Source of the DNA: a virus | Reading direction: 5' to 3' (one strand) | IMG/VR virus record: IMGVR_UViG_3300027917_002810 | Span: 1 to 21,845 of that record | DNA: 21,845 nt | Part shown: piece after piece, positions 7,501 through 13,915 of the stretch | How the letters are laid out: every line of letters begins with the position of its first letter | Numbering within the stretch: the stretch's first letter is position 1 | Notes under the pieces: generated by a model | What the model saw: only the letters and a program-made list of their open reading frames with translations | What the model was told of the DNA's origin: nothing | The model's database searches: none | Translations under genes and position numbers: made by a program

Positions 7501-10500
7501 GGGCAATTGTAATACCTCTGACCGTAACTGAAAATCTTTTATCAGCTCCATCGCCATTCTTGGATCTGAAGCTCCTGTTATTATTTTACGAAACTCTTTC
7601 TCTATTCTCTCGCGAGACACCTTGTTTCTAAAGGCGTCCTGAACATCTTCATCACGCACTGCTTCAATTATATCTTCTTTGATTTCAAAATCATAACGAG
7701 ATGCAAATCTAATATACCTAAGGGCTCTTAATGGATCTTCCATAAGAGTTTCTTTTGGCGGAATAGGAGTTCTGATGACGCCCTCTTTAATATCATCGAG
7801 GCCACCAACAAAATCTTCTACTTCGCCAGTATTGATATTATAGAATAATGCATTAATGGTAAGATCCCTACGATGTGCATCCTCTTCTGGAGAATCTGTA
7901 GGAACTATTTGTGGAATACGAGATGTTTCGTCGTATTTTTCTGTACGAAGGTTTACAAAATCGATACTTCGTCCAAGCAAATGTACGACTGCCGTCTCAA
8001 GATGCTTGGATTGTTCTGGGTTAGCCTGTATAACTCCCATGCTGGACTTTTCGCCATGCATATCTGCATATCTTTTAACAAGCTCCGCAAACTTAACGCC
8101 TGACATATTATCAACTGCTATATCTATATCGTCACTTTCGCGACCCATTATTTTGTCACGCACCCATCCGCCTGCTACTCGAAGAGTTGTACTTCGCGCA
8201 GATGACTTAATGGTATTGCGTAACAGATCAAAAATTTGTTCTTCTTGTTCTGTTAAGTCTATTTTTACATCGGCAGCACGTTTTGAAATCCTGCGAGACT
8301 CTTGTTTGAATAGTGGAATTACATTATCACCAAGAATTCCAGGAATTTTTTCTTTGGCCAAATCAACAGCCTTGCCACCTATATTGGTACTCAAAAAGTT
8401 CTTCAATATGTTTAACGAAGCCTCTTGGTTATCATTCCTGCTTTCTAACATGGTATAATAATTTGATAAGCCCCTGTCTTGAATATTTAAGATCACTCTA
8501 ATCATTCCATCAGCATATGTCCATATAACCGACATTTCTGGATTTTCTCTTATTGGAATCTCTCCAGATACATGCAGTATGTGTTCATCTTTCCTAATGT
8601 CAAATGATCCGGGCAAATTTCGAAGCTCTTCTATAATATCCATGGATATTTGAGAAAAGCCTATAAGTTCTCCGGCTCTTTTAGATAGCTTTTTTGACGC
8701 ATTACGATCCCGCAACGATATTGGTTTTTCAACATCGTTATCTAGCCACTCTGGCATCTCTAGCTCAACTTTATGTGGATCCTTAATGTTGCGGGCGGCA
8801 CCAGCACTCTCTTCATAGTCAGGATAATCTTTTTGGAGTCCTAAATCAAAAAAGGAGTCTGGGTTGGTGTCTATTAATTGAACAATAGCACCGCGACCCA
8901 ATTCTGGAAATTTGTGATGTAGATGATAATAGAAAAATGCACGAACATCCTGCTGCGACAAAAACTCAGCAGCCTGTTCAATCATATTTTGGAATTCTTC
9001 CTCTTCACGCTCGTGATATTTAAAGATGAAAAAGAATTTTGCATTATCTTCAATAAGTTTTTTTAATGCCTTTGACTCTAGTTCAGGGTATTCTTTGTGA
9101 AGTCCACGATAGAAAAATTTCTCTGGTTCTTCATCACACAACTTACTGGCTTCAGACTCACTAATATCATGGATGTCGAATTCTGGTTCTTCTTCCTCGT
9201 GTTTCCAACGAAAAATAGGTGCCTTTTCAAACCAATCACCCATCATATCATCAATGCCGAAGCCCATATCTTCTGATGCTGTTTTAATTCCAAACGCTTT
9301 TTCAAATCCATCAATTATTTCATCTGGAGCATTAGAGTTAGTTAAATCTTCATAAATATCTTTAATCTGCTTTTCACGCTCGGCATCGTCCTTTGCTCTT
9401 TTTGATATATGATTGGACGCATATTTTCCTTGTTGCAACACTTGCACAACGGCAGCTCTATCATAGCTGGCACTTTGTATGCGAGTATGTATGCAATTAT
9501 TAGCAGTCTCTATTAGAGGACTCATCTTAACCGGAAGACCAGGGTGTTTAGACACAGCTCTTACAGTGGCGTCAATTTCATACAAATTGCCACCACTAAT
9601 ATCCATACAATTTCCTCTTGCATGACTAAATTTTGTTTTAGTTGGATCTAAAACTGGTGCACCTAATATATATCCGTGATGCTGTTTTAAAAGTTTAGAT
9701 AACTGTCTGCACAGACGTTGGTCTTGCAATTGTTCCATAGATATTCTTTGACCAGTTGCTTTAAACCAGTAGTTTCTAATTATTCTTCGCTGATCATCAG
9801 GAAATCGTTTTCCTGATGTCATTCTTGCTGTTGGCGGAAGAAACGGCTGCAATGTTTTCCATGCATCTAAAATAATTGGAGTTAATTTTACATTTCGTCC
9901 AATTCTCAAATCTTTACGAAGCTCTTGATCAACATCAATAATTGGTGGCAGGCCATCCTGTTGTGGCGTTCTAGCAATATATTTTATTGAATCAATCCAT
10001 TTAACATCTTCTGGTGTTAGTTTAGCCCGCTTTGATAACAAGGGGGTGCCTGATTGTCTTTTTACAAGCGCATCTTTAGATTGATACTGTTGTAATTTGG
10101 TAGCATATTCTTGCGCTGGAGGCATTATAACACTTCTGGACATTTCTATATGAACAGCATTGTTTGCTTTTTCATTTCTTATTTCAGAAATCTGAAGTGC
10201 CTGTGGAAACATGGCTACAACATCATGCACAGCTTTTGTAATAGCATTACGATTTGCTCCAGAAATATCAAAAGCGGTGCTTGTTTGATGTCCGGATTGT
10301 CCTACTTTTGCAACTTCCGGCTTATCTAATTCTTCTGGAGTTTCACTGTTGATTTTATCAACCATAGCGTTTAAAACCCACCTCTGGAACCTATTCCATG
10401 GTTTTTTGCGCTTAGTTGCATTCCAGTATAAAATTCTTACAGATCGTGCACCTATACCTAGATCGTCATTGAAGTTTTTATAATAATATCCACCCCAATC

Positions 10501-11625
10501 TCCTGTTTCTTTGTCAAATCCTACCCATCCGCTACTTCCATCTTCCTTGACTCCCCAGCTTCTCCAGTATTCTAATATTATTTCTGCCTGATAAAACTCG
10601 TCTCTAAATGCACTTGTTAGTGTCGCCCCCTCTGGTAAAAATGGTGCAATAATTCTCCATGCAGCCATCGTGCTAGGATCTTTAATGTCCGCATTTGGAC
10701 CAATACGATTCACATTACGATTTATATCTACTTGTTGTACTAGATTTTCTAGTTCATCTGGATCAGTAACAGTAATAGGGCCTTCTGGAGATTCATTAAT
10801 AGATTTTCCAATTGGCAATTCTTGTTCGGTTGGCTCGACTGCCCTAATGCTAAATGACGCATTCTTCTTTTTATCTTTTTCTTTCTTTTCTTTGCCCTCG
10901 TACTTTTCAACCAATTCTGGATCAAGATATTGATTTTTTAAAGTAGATGGTTCGTGGCCAACTATTTCCGCAACCTCTTCAAGTGCTTCTTTAAAATCTT
11001 TTTTCTTTAATTGCTCTTTCATTAAACGATTTGCATGAAAGCCACGCAGGTCTTTTGCGCTGATATCAAATTCCTTTAGATAACGGTTAACTGTACGGTC
11101 CCATATTTTCTTGCCATCTATTTCAAATATAAAATCATCTTTCTTTTTACCCTTCATTAGATCTCTGACAACTTTAATTACCTTATTATTCTCAAGCACG
11201 ACATTCTGCTCAATGGCACCTTTCCCAGGAAAATCAAATGTCATTTTACCAGTGCCACCCTTAACATGCTTGACTTTTAAAGTTGTTGCGCCATATGTTC
11301 CTTCCTTTGCTGATTCTTCATTACCAATACGCATAGCGGTATCATCCATTATACCAACAATAGCTGCAACAGCACGGCACCGATCATCATCGGAAGTAAG
11401 ATCTTTTTGATATTTGTCTCGAACTTTCCTAAGATTCTTTTCTAGGTTTTTTAGTTTTTCCTTCTTCTCTTTCCAGCGCTTCTCAACGTGCTTTTCGTCA
11501 TATATCCACACGTATCCCTTGTCCGTCTTTTTCTTTTCTTTATAAGCGGGCTTGTCGGATGTAACTTTGGCACATCTTTGTGAAAATGGCCTATTGATTA
11601 ATCGTTTGCTCAATTTCTTGTTCAT
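4525..11625 (-). CDS. 2366-aa multi-enzyme polyprotein (topoisomerase IB, 2x M15, NTase-HD, 2H, metallopeptidase)
   Basis: This is one continuous frame from ATG 11625 to TAG 4525. Domains in order: clamp-less topoisomerase IB (20-250), M15-like 1 (285-505), M15-like 2 (535-725), helical FF/YPEL repeats (745-950), unknown (985-1105), CCA-type nucleotidyltransferase plus HD (1118-1625), 2H phosphoesterase (1643-1808), and unknown plus HELIH metallopeptidase with zinc ribbon (1818-2366). Copies of a K-[LI]-S-K-R-A-like motif lie at residues 4, 529, 739, 979, 1112, 1637 and 1812 (degenerate at 258), always between domains. The start overlaps the preceding gene by 35 bases and has only a weak GGCGGA, 12 bases away, as ribosome binding site. 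Every domain keeps its key residues, so this is not a decayed fusion. I infer a precursor cleaved or targeted at the motifs. A genuine giant multidomain virion protein is the alternative. Confidence 0.9.
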   Translation of the reverse strand: MNKKLSKRLINRPFSQRCAKVTSDKPAYKEKKKTDKGYVWIYDEKHVEKRWKEKKEKLKNLEKNLRKVRDKYQKDLTSDDDRCRAVAAIVGIMDDTAMRIGNEESAKEGTYGATTLKVKHVKGGTGKMTFDFPGKGAIEQNVVLENNKVIKVVRDLMKGKKKDDFIFEIDGKKIWDRTVNRYLKEFDISAKDLRGFHANRLMKEQLKKKDFKEALEEVAEIVGHEPSTLKNQYLDPELVEKYEGKEKKEKDKKKNASFSIRAVEPTEQELPIGKSINESPEGPITVTDPDELENLVQQVDINRNVNRIGPNADIKDPSTMAAWRIIAPFLPEGATLTSAFRDEFYQAEIILEYWRSWGVKEDGSSGWVGFDKETGDWGGYYYKNFNDDLGIGARSVRILYWNATKRKKPWNRFQRWVLNAMVDKINSETPEELDKPEVAKVGQSGHQTSTAFDISGANRNAITKAVHDVVAMFPQALQISEIRNEKANNAVHIEMSRSVIMPPAQEYATKLQQYQSKDALVKRQSGTPLLSKRAKLTPEDVKWIDSIKYIARTPQQDGLPPIIDVDQELRKDLRIGRNVKLTPIILDAWKTLQPFLPPTARMTSGKRFPDDQRRIIRNYWFKATGQRISMEQLQDQRLCRQLSKLLKQHHGYILGAPVLDPTKTKFSHARGNCMDISGGNLYEIDATVRAVSKHPGLPVKMSPLIETANNCIHTRIQSASYDRAAVVQVLQQGKYASNHISKRAKDDAEREKQIKDIYEDLTNSNAPDEIIDGFEKAFGIKTASEDMGFGIDDMMGDWFEKAPIFRWKHEEEEPEFDIHDISESEASKLCDEEPEKFFYRGLHKEYPELESKALKKLIEDNAKFFFIFKYHEREEEEFQNMIEQAAEFLSQQDVRAFFYYHLHHKFPELGRGAIVQLIDTNPDSFFDLGLQKDYPDYEESAGAARNIKDPHKVELEMPEWLDNDVEKPISLRDRNASKKLSKRAGELIGFSQISMDIIEELRNLPGSFDIRKDEHILHVSGEIPIRENPEMSVIWTYADGMIRVILNIQDRGLSNYYTMLESRNDNQEASLNILKNFLSTNIGGKAVDLAKEKIPGILGDNVIPLFKQESRRISKRAADVKIDLTEQEEQIFDLLRNTIKSSARSTTLRVAGGWVRDKIMGRESDDIDIAVDNMSGVKFAELVKRYADMHGEKSSMGVIQANPEQSKHLETAVVHLLGRSIDFVNLRTEKYDETSRIPQIVPTDSPEEDAHRRDLTINALFYNINTGEVEDFVGGLDDIKEGVIRTPIPPKETLMEDPLRALRYIRFASRYDFEIKEDIIEAVRDEDVQDAFRNKVSRERIEKEFRKIITGASDPRMAMELIKDFQLRSEVLQLPEEYEEWEMDQKSSFHELDVWGHTMETLSNLQTIIKDRNLSDSKKFVINLAALMHDAGKLDPEIKGTKIVEDNKEVNTYHGHEDASMRAAEYALRRLPGIRVEEIEEVKKLIDAARRVNPQRQKNNEVCNKSRKALGKFVQTIGEDWENAIDLAMADTSAHKKDWLSTFDPTYFKSMKEQVGEMGLEKAHEFKPILNGNEIMQLVNRKGGPWVGQLTKALMDWQLENPGATKEQAAQVAQKLYMDLGLDKSASKFSARDVPRKLSKRAGDKKNAGVFIKLPKELAKQFPSLGEHDDSTPHITTLYIGPIKECNEILVEEIVRRVAMEHEPFEITLDDKVTYFPATKHSDDCKVAKMTIISDELKKLNKALKKAILNAKVDLVDSFPTYKPHTTLEYMEPPKKIYDGEVPSGSCMIHEVEIWNGDDHTVIPLGLKKKTKLSRLAGIIDYPKKMYQEIADWAIFIHKTWEKESAHDGVYKAQDELLNTIEEKSIDQERDKTITFFLRDIMHRSKALYQIFKKEFKKIEKGDWDEEISEGLDSCNFNISENNDDVLSGHFYFAFPLISIDVNNGNMPVDEETWINFEYDKKAKKLTISTIDEKWLEDAWNKLWAEAKNIVTNNEGLFKYIEEEEHEYGEHKPEPEIYRDVRLPSLEISQPRFKDVVFNVESEDISSSLSTDFALPLRQYQAYANYAWAISKSLKKAEDALYDYIRYSQDPSHITDEERSKYALDYNDSKYGKKISKYFKFDISDTKQYDRHEWLKEKDIYGGLTVTLYERSHPEKAGHHDESKREIVLWGVGERDDDGIKTTIKHELIHMMQSSMGQGIKKVKPDEFGAIQCIRCKKKFDKYPEDYECPYCGAKVSRHKEVGTPSYYDPYTYQRYNEESSGEEFSEQHATSDVEFFARMVNSIEYMKENVLKSWVTDGEYRAYPQLFNKHIKDMDPDTKRKLYVYRFRNFLERDGTLKYLRENDQMKYQKYVRELYRQFDSIIRN
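4528..6174 (-). other. Polyprotein domain 8: unknown region plus HELIH zinc metallopeptidase with zinc ribbon
   Basis: These are residues 1818-2366. The first 320 residues are an unrecognised helical and beta-rich region. Then IKHELIHMMQ gives the HExxH zincin site (H2186, E2187, H2190). A candidate third ligand is E2275 in SDVEFFARM. Between them lies a zinc ribbon, CIRC (2213, 2216) and CPYC (2229, 2232), an unusual insertion right after the active helix. It could cut host proteins or the polyprotein itself. Substrate is unknown. Confidence 0.7.
6202..6699 (-). other. Polyprotein domain 7: 2H phosphoesterase (LigT/2'-5' RNA ligase-like)
   Basis: These are residues about 1643-1808. The two signature H-x-T motifs are STPHITTLYIG (H1674, T1676) and YKPHTTLEYM (H1765, T1767), about 90 residues apart as usual for the 2H superfamily. 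Members hydrolyse 2',3'-cyclic or 2'-5' phosphate bonds or act on RNA ends. Placed next to a tRNA nucleotidyltransferase, an RNA-repair or RNA-signal-degrading role is plausible. Confidence 0.8.
6751..8274 (-). other. Polyprotein domain 6: CCA-adding/poly(A)-polymerase-type nucleotidyltransferase with HD domain
   Basis: These are residues about 1118-1625. The class II nucleotidyltransferase core shows GGWVRD (1152-1157), DIDIAV with catalytic D1166 and D1168, RRDLTINAL near 1252 and EDPLRALRYIRFASRY near 1296. An HD domain follows (H1397, HD 1429-1430, and HGHED near 1454), as in E. coli-type CCA enzymes, where it has phosphatase/phosphodiesterase activity. It would repair or mature tRNA 3' ends. 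Nucleotide specificity (CCA against A) cannot be decided by eye. Confidence 0.85.
8311..8673 (-). other. Polyprotein domain 5: small unknown alpha/beta domain
   Basis: These are residues about 985-1105, bounded on each side by an SKRA motif. Alternating hydrophobic strands (HILHVSGEIPI, MSVIWTYADGMIRVILNI) are followed by helices. No catalytic motif or family was recognised. Confidence 0.5.
8776..9393 (-). repeat. Polyprotein domain 4: acidic helical region with four ~29-aa FF/YPEL repeats
   Basis: These are residues 745-950. After an acidic helical lead-in, four units of about 29 residues start near 825, 853, 882 and 913. Each has the form xxLIxxxPxxFFxxxLxxxYPELE (examples EPEKFFYRGLHKEYPELE and NPDSFFDLGLQKDYPDYE). 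The second unit is the most worn. The pattern suggests a small helical solenoid. I do not recognise the family. Confidence 0.6.
9451..10023 (-). other. Polyprotein domain 3: M15-like peptidase, copy 2
   Basis: These are residues about 535-725, a diverged duplicate of the previous domain. FLPPTARMTSGKR parallels FLPEGATLTSAFR. FSHARGNCMDIS supplies H668 and D675 with the same H-x6-D spacing, and NNCIHTRIQ supplies H713. Both copies have a preceding IGxN...W segment, so the duplication covers the whole domain. Identity between copies is low, which points to an old duplication or to separate acquisition of two family members. Confidence 0.65.
10111..10773 (-). other. Polyprotein domain 2: M15-like peptidase, copy 1
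   Basis: These are residues about 285-505. SGHQTSTAFDIS gives H446 and D453 in the H-x6-D spacing of M15 (D-Ala-D-Ala carboxypeptidase/VanY-like) zinc sites, and NAVHIEM gives H492 as the third ligand. Upstream, FLPEGATLTSAFR matches the usual entry strand. It would cleave peptidoglycan peptides, as virion lysins or endolysins do. The catalytic acid normally just before the last His is not certain, so a binding-only role is possible. Confidence 0.7.
10876..11568 (-). other. Polyprotein domain 1: DNA topoisomerase IB catalytic domain
   Basis: These are residues 20-250 of the polyprotein. Type IB signatures are complete: R99 in MRIGNEE, then YGATTLKVKHV, K135 in FPGKG, R194 in KDLRGFH, H224 in VGHEPS and the nucleophile Y233 in NQYLDPE. 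These correspond to the Arg-Lys-Arg-His-Tyr set of vaccinia topoisomerase. The enzyme would relax supercoils through a 3'-phosphotyrosyl intermediate. The usual N-terminal beta clamp (with an IPPAW-like segment) is missing. Only about 70 lysine-rich residues precede R99, so substrate grip may differ. A recombinase is less likely because YGATTL and GNEE are topoisomerase features. Confidence 0.85.
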
Positions 11626-11929
11626 AGGTCGATGATCCGCCGAATTCAGATTTCATTTGTTGTATTAAATATGCCATAAAACTTCGTAATGTTTTAGCAA
11701 AAGTCTTTTGAAAATAGCTCATGGTCTCGCCACGATCTTCACTTTCACGATAGGTTTTACTTAATTTATCATGAAGCCTTCTAGCCGTATCTATTACCAC
11801 CTTGGCATGTGTTGTATTTTTCTTAGATACAGCTAAATCGAACTCATGTTTTAAAGTTGTTAGCGCTCTATTCAAACTATAACTGTTGTTATAGTCTATA
11901 TACATATCTAGCTTAGTAAAAAAATCCAT
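11591..11929 (-). CDS. Small helical protein between portal and polyprotein
   Basis: This is a 112-aa protein of unknown function. It is helical, with Tyr-rich N-terminal residues (FFTKLDMYIDYNNSYSLNRA) and an amphipathic middle. The ATG overlaps the portal stop as TAATG, so translation is probably coupled to the portal. Its own 3' end overlaps the polyprotein start by 35 bases. Its position after the portal would suit a head-completion or assembly factor, but no motif supports that. Confidence 0.75.
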   Translation of the reverse strand: MDFFTKLDMYIDYNNSYSLNRALTTLKHEFDLAVSKKNTTHAKVVIDTARRLHDKLSKTYRESEDRGETMSYFQKTFAKTLRSFMAYLIQQMKSEFGGSSTYEQEIEQTINQ

Positions 11930-13902
11930 TATGGTCCTGGTGGGGGTGGTGCGCCACCGCCTCCTCCGCCAAGTTCACCGCCCGGAGGTGCGCCACCTGG
12001 AGGTGGTCCCAATCCACCACCTGGCTCACCACCCAATGGTGGTCCACCCGGAGGTGCTCCGCCACCGCCTCCCGGCATTGGTGGAAGTCCCATGCCTCCG
12101 CCTCCCGGCATTCCACCTGGAGGTGCGCCTGCACCAGGAATACCCGCTTCTTCAGCACCTGGCGTTCCTGGTAATGGGGCTTCTGTTGGTTCAATAATAT
12201 CTTCGTCTGGCTTAAGCGAACGCAAAGCACCAAGAGTCATACCCTGTAGTATTTGTTGCTCTTTTGCCAGAATAGCATTATGTATCATTTCTTCTTTAAT
12301 CAACCTACGTTCCTCTTCCATATTTAACCCAAGACTGCGATATAATGTTGTAGTAGATACCTTGTTGTTTTGTGACAACTGATTAAGTACATTAATATAA
12401 TTGTCCATATCGAAAAGAATCATTTTATTCCATTCGACCTCTGGAACAATCAGTTTTTTGTCACCATCTCTGTATTCATAAAATTCTTGAACCTCACTAA
12501 TCGGTGCAAAAATTTTCTTTATTAACCACTGTGCCATCATATTTCTGAAGGTTTCATATCTTTGTTTTAAAACCTCTAGACCAATTGTCGCACTATTAAA
12601 AGAGGCTCCCTCTTGTGTAATTACTGCCTTTGGTACCAATAGACCGTGTAAAATATTGTCCAATATGAAATTCATATCGTTGCTAATATCAATAATTTGA
12701 CCAGAGGCCCCAACACGTTCAACTGCCACGCCAGCATGAGTGATGATTTTGAAATCTTTATCATACTGCGCTGCCTCAAATGTTTGTCTCCATTTTTCTA
12801 ATGCTTCACCAGTTGGATGATATTCGCCCTCTGCCGTTCCACCAACTTTCACTAATGTGATAGGATTTACAAGATTATCAGCTTGAGCAAATTTAGATTC
12901 GCGTAATTTATCATATAACATCAAATCTTTGTAAATACTAACAACCAGTGCAGTTCCATGAATATCATACGGCGAAGATTTCATTGCTAAATGACTAATA
13001 TGAAAATTATCCAAAGGAATATTGTTCCCCTTCCTTATGTGGTATAAAATCTCCTCATCAATTTGTTGTCGCAACTGTTGATCTGCTGGACTACTACTAT
13101 GTACTAGGCGCTGTAACGCGGCATCTGGACGCATAGATATAACTGCTTCGCCACTTAATACAGATGTTTTAATATGGATATAATCTGGATTTTGTACAAC
13201 AATACTTTTCCACATTCCTCTGTTTTCATCAAGTTCTGCATACGGGAATACCTCTCCCATCTTCCAAAACTCCAAAGCCACAGCTTGTAGAACATCAATT
13301 AAATTAATTTCTTCTGCCATGTCTTGAAAAAACTGTTCAACCTTTTGGTCCTTGCACTTGATGTTTATTTTACTAACTGGATATGAAGCATGCAAATTAA
13401 TGCAATTATGCACCAATGGATGAGTGTCATAGAAGTTTCTATTCCAAGCATTCATTGTTATGCGGTCACGAGGTAATTGTAGGTTTGCAATCTGAAATAA
13501 TGGAGAATATACTTCTGGAGCCTGTCTAACCGTACTACCAGTCGCTCCCATTCTGCTACCATCTGATATTGAAACACCAGTGGCAGTTTTTACAAGACCA
13601 TATTTTTCTTTTATTTCTTGTGTACGCTTGTAAGAATTGCTATATACAAGTAACGGTTCTGGACCGCCACTAGACTGACCCGCTTCTGTAGCACGAATCA
13701 ATTCTTCTCGACGATGCTCAGACACGCCTTCTATTGCCCCAAGTTCTTCTGGATTTATCACGCCTCTAGCCTGTAAGTGGTGTTCAGAATTTGACACACC
13801 TTCTTTCACAATTGGTGCAGGTCTCGCCCCAAATTGACCAGACTTAATAGTGGCCATTTTGTTAGGTTTTTCTGATTGCCAATCTCCTCTCTTAATTCCC
13901 AT
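11929..13902 (-). CDS. Phage portal protein with Gly/Pro-rich C-terminal tail
   Basis: This is a 657-aa protein. Portals form the dodecameric ring at one capsid vertex through which DNA is pumped by the terminase. The call rests on length, position directly after TerL, and portal-like core segments: a THPLVHNCINLHA helix near residue 160, then KSSPYDIHGTALVVSIYKDL and KFAQADNLVNPITLVKVGG, typical of the stem and wing. Family membership is not settled. AGAGG lies seven bases before the ATG at 13902. The final 86 residues are a Gly/Pro low-complexity tail, unusual for portals. A KTA tripeptide (GLVKTATGVS) near residue 107 recurs in other proteins here. Confidence 0.85.
   Translation of the reverse strand: MGIKRGDWQSEKPNKMATIKSGQFGARPAPIVKEGVSNSEHHLQARGVINPEELGAIEGVSEHRREELIRATEAGQSSGGPEPLLVYSNSYKRTQEIKEKYGLVKTATGVSISDGSRMGATGSTVRQAPEVYSPLFQIANLQLPRDRITMNAWNRNFYDTHPLVHNCINLHASYPVSKINIKCKDQKVEQFFQDMAEEINLIDVLQAVALEFWKMGEVFPYAELDENRGMWKSIVVQNPDYIHIKTSVLSGEAVISMRPDAALQRLVHSSSPADQQLRQQIDEEILYHIRKGNNIPLDNFHISHLAMKSSPYDIHGTALVVSIYKDLMLYDKLRESKFAQADNLVNPITLVKVGGTAEGEYHPTGEALEKWRQTFEAAQYDKDFKIITHAGVAVERVGASGQIIDISNDMNFILDNILHGLLVPKAVITQEGASFNSATIGLEVLKQRYETFRNMMAQWLIKKIFAPISEVQEFYEYRDGDKKLIVPEVEWNKMILFDMDNYINVLNQLSQNNKVSTTTLYRSLGLNMEEERRLIKEEMIHNAILAKEQQILQGMTLGALRSLKPDEDIIEPTEAPLPGTPGAEEAGIPGAGAPPGGMPGGGGMGLPPMPGGGGGAPPGGPPLGGEPGGGLGPPPGGAPPGGELGGGGGGAPPPPGP
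11932..12189 (-). repeat. Low-complexity Gly/Pro-coding tract at the portal C-terminus
   Basis: The last 86 codons of the portal gene (residues 572-657) encode PGG, GAPPGG and PPG units from repeated GC-rich elements such as ccacctggaggtg, in sharp contrast to the AT-rich surroundings. Slippage between repeats could change its length. Confidence 0.8.
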
Positions 13903-13915
13903 GTTCTACCTCTTT

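Larger units (their letters stand above)
6175..11616 (-). repeat. Interdomain motif array [KRTHL]-[LI]-S-K-R-A in the polyprotein
   Basis: Copies lie at KLSKRL (11599-11616), LLSKRA (10024-10041), HISKRA (9394-9411), KLSKRA (8674-8691), RISKRA (8275-8292), KLSKRA (6700-6717) and the variant KLSRLA (6175-6192). A degenerate FSIRA (10840-10854) separates topoisomerase and M15. Codons differ between copies: Ser is TCA, TCT or TCG and Arg is CGT, CGG or AGA. The repeat is therefore kept at protein level and is not a recent DNA duplication. Confidence 0.85.

Noticed and set aside
7856-8458. 200-codon plus-strand frame
   Set aside because: It lies antisense inside the nucleotidyltransferase part of the polyprotein, whose motifs are unmistakable. 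The plus frame has no recognisable domain or ribosome binding site.
4525-11625. Artefactual fusion of separate genes by missed stop codons
   Set aside because: The frame is continuous for 2366 codons with domains intact and the SKRA linkers in frame. Multiple coincident errors would be needed.
11913-12233. 106-codon second minus-strand frame at the portal end
   Set aside because: It is an alternative reading of the Gly/Pro repeat DNA. It overlaps the portal tail completely and is low complexity.
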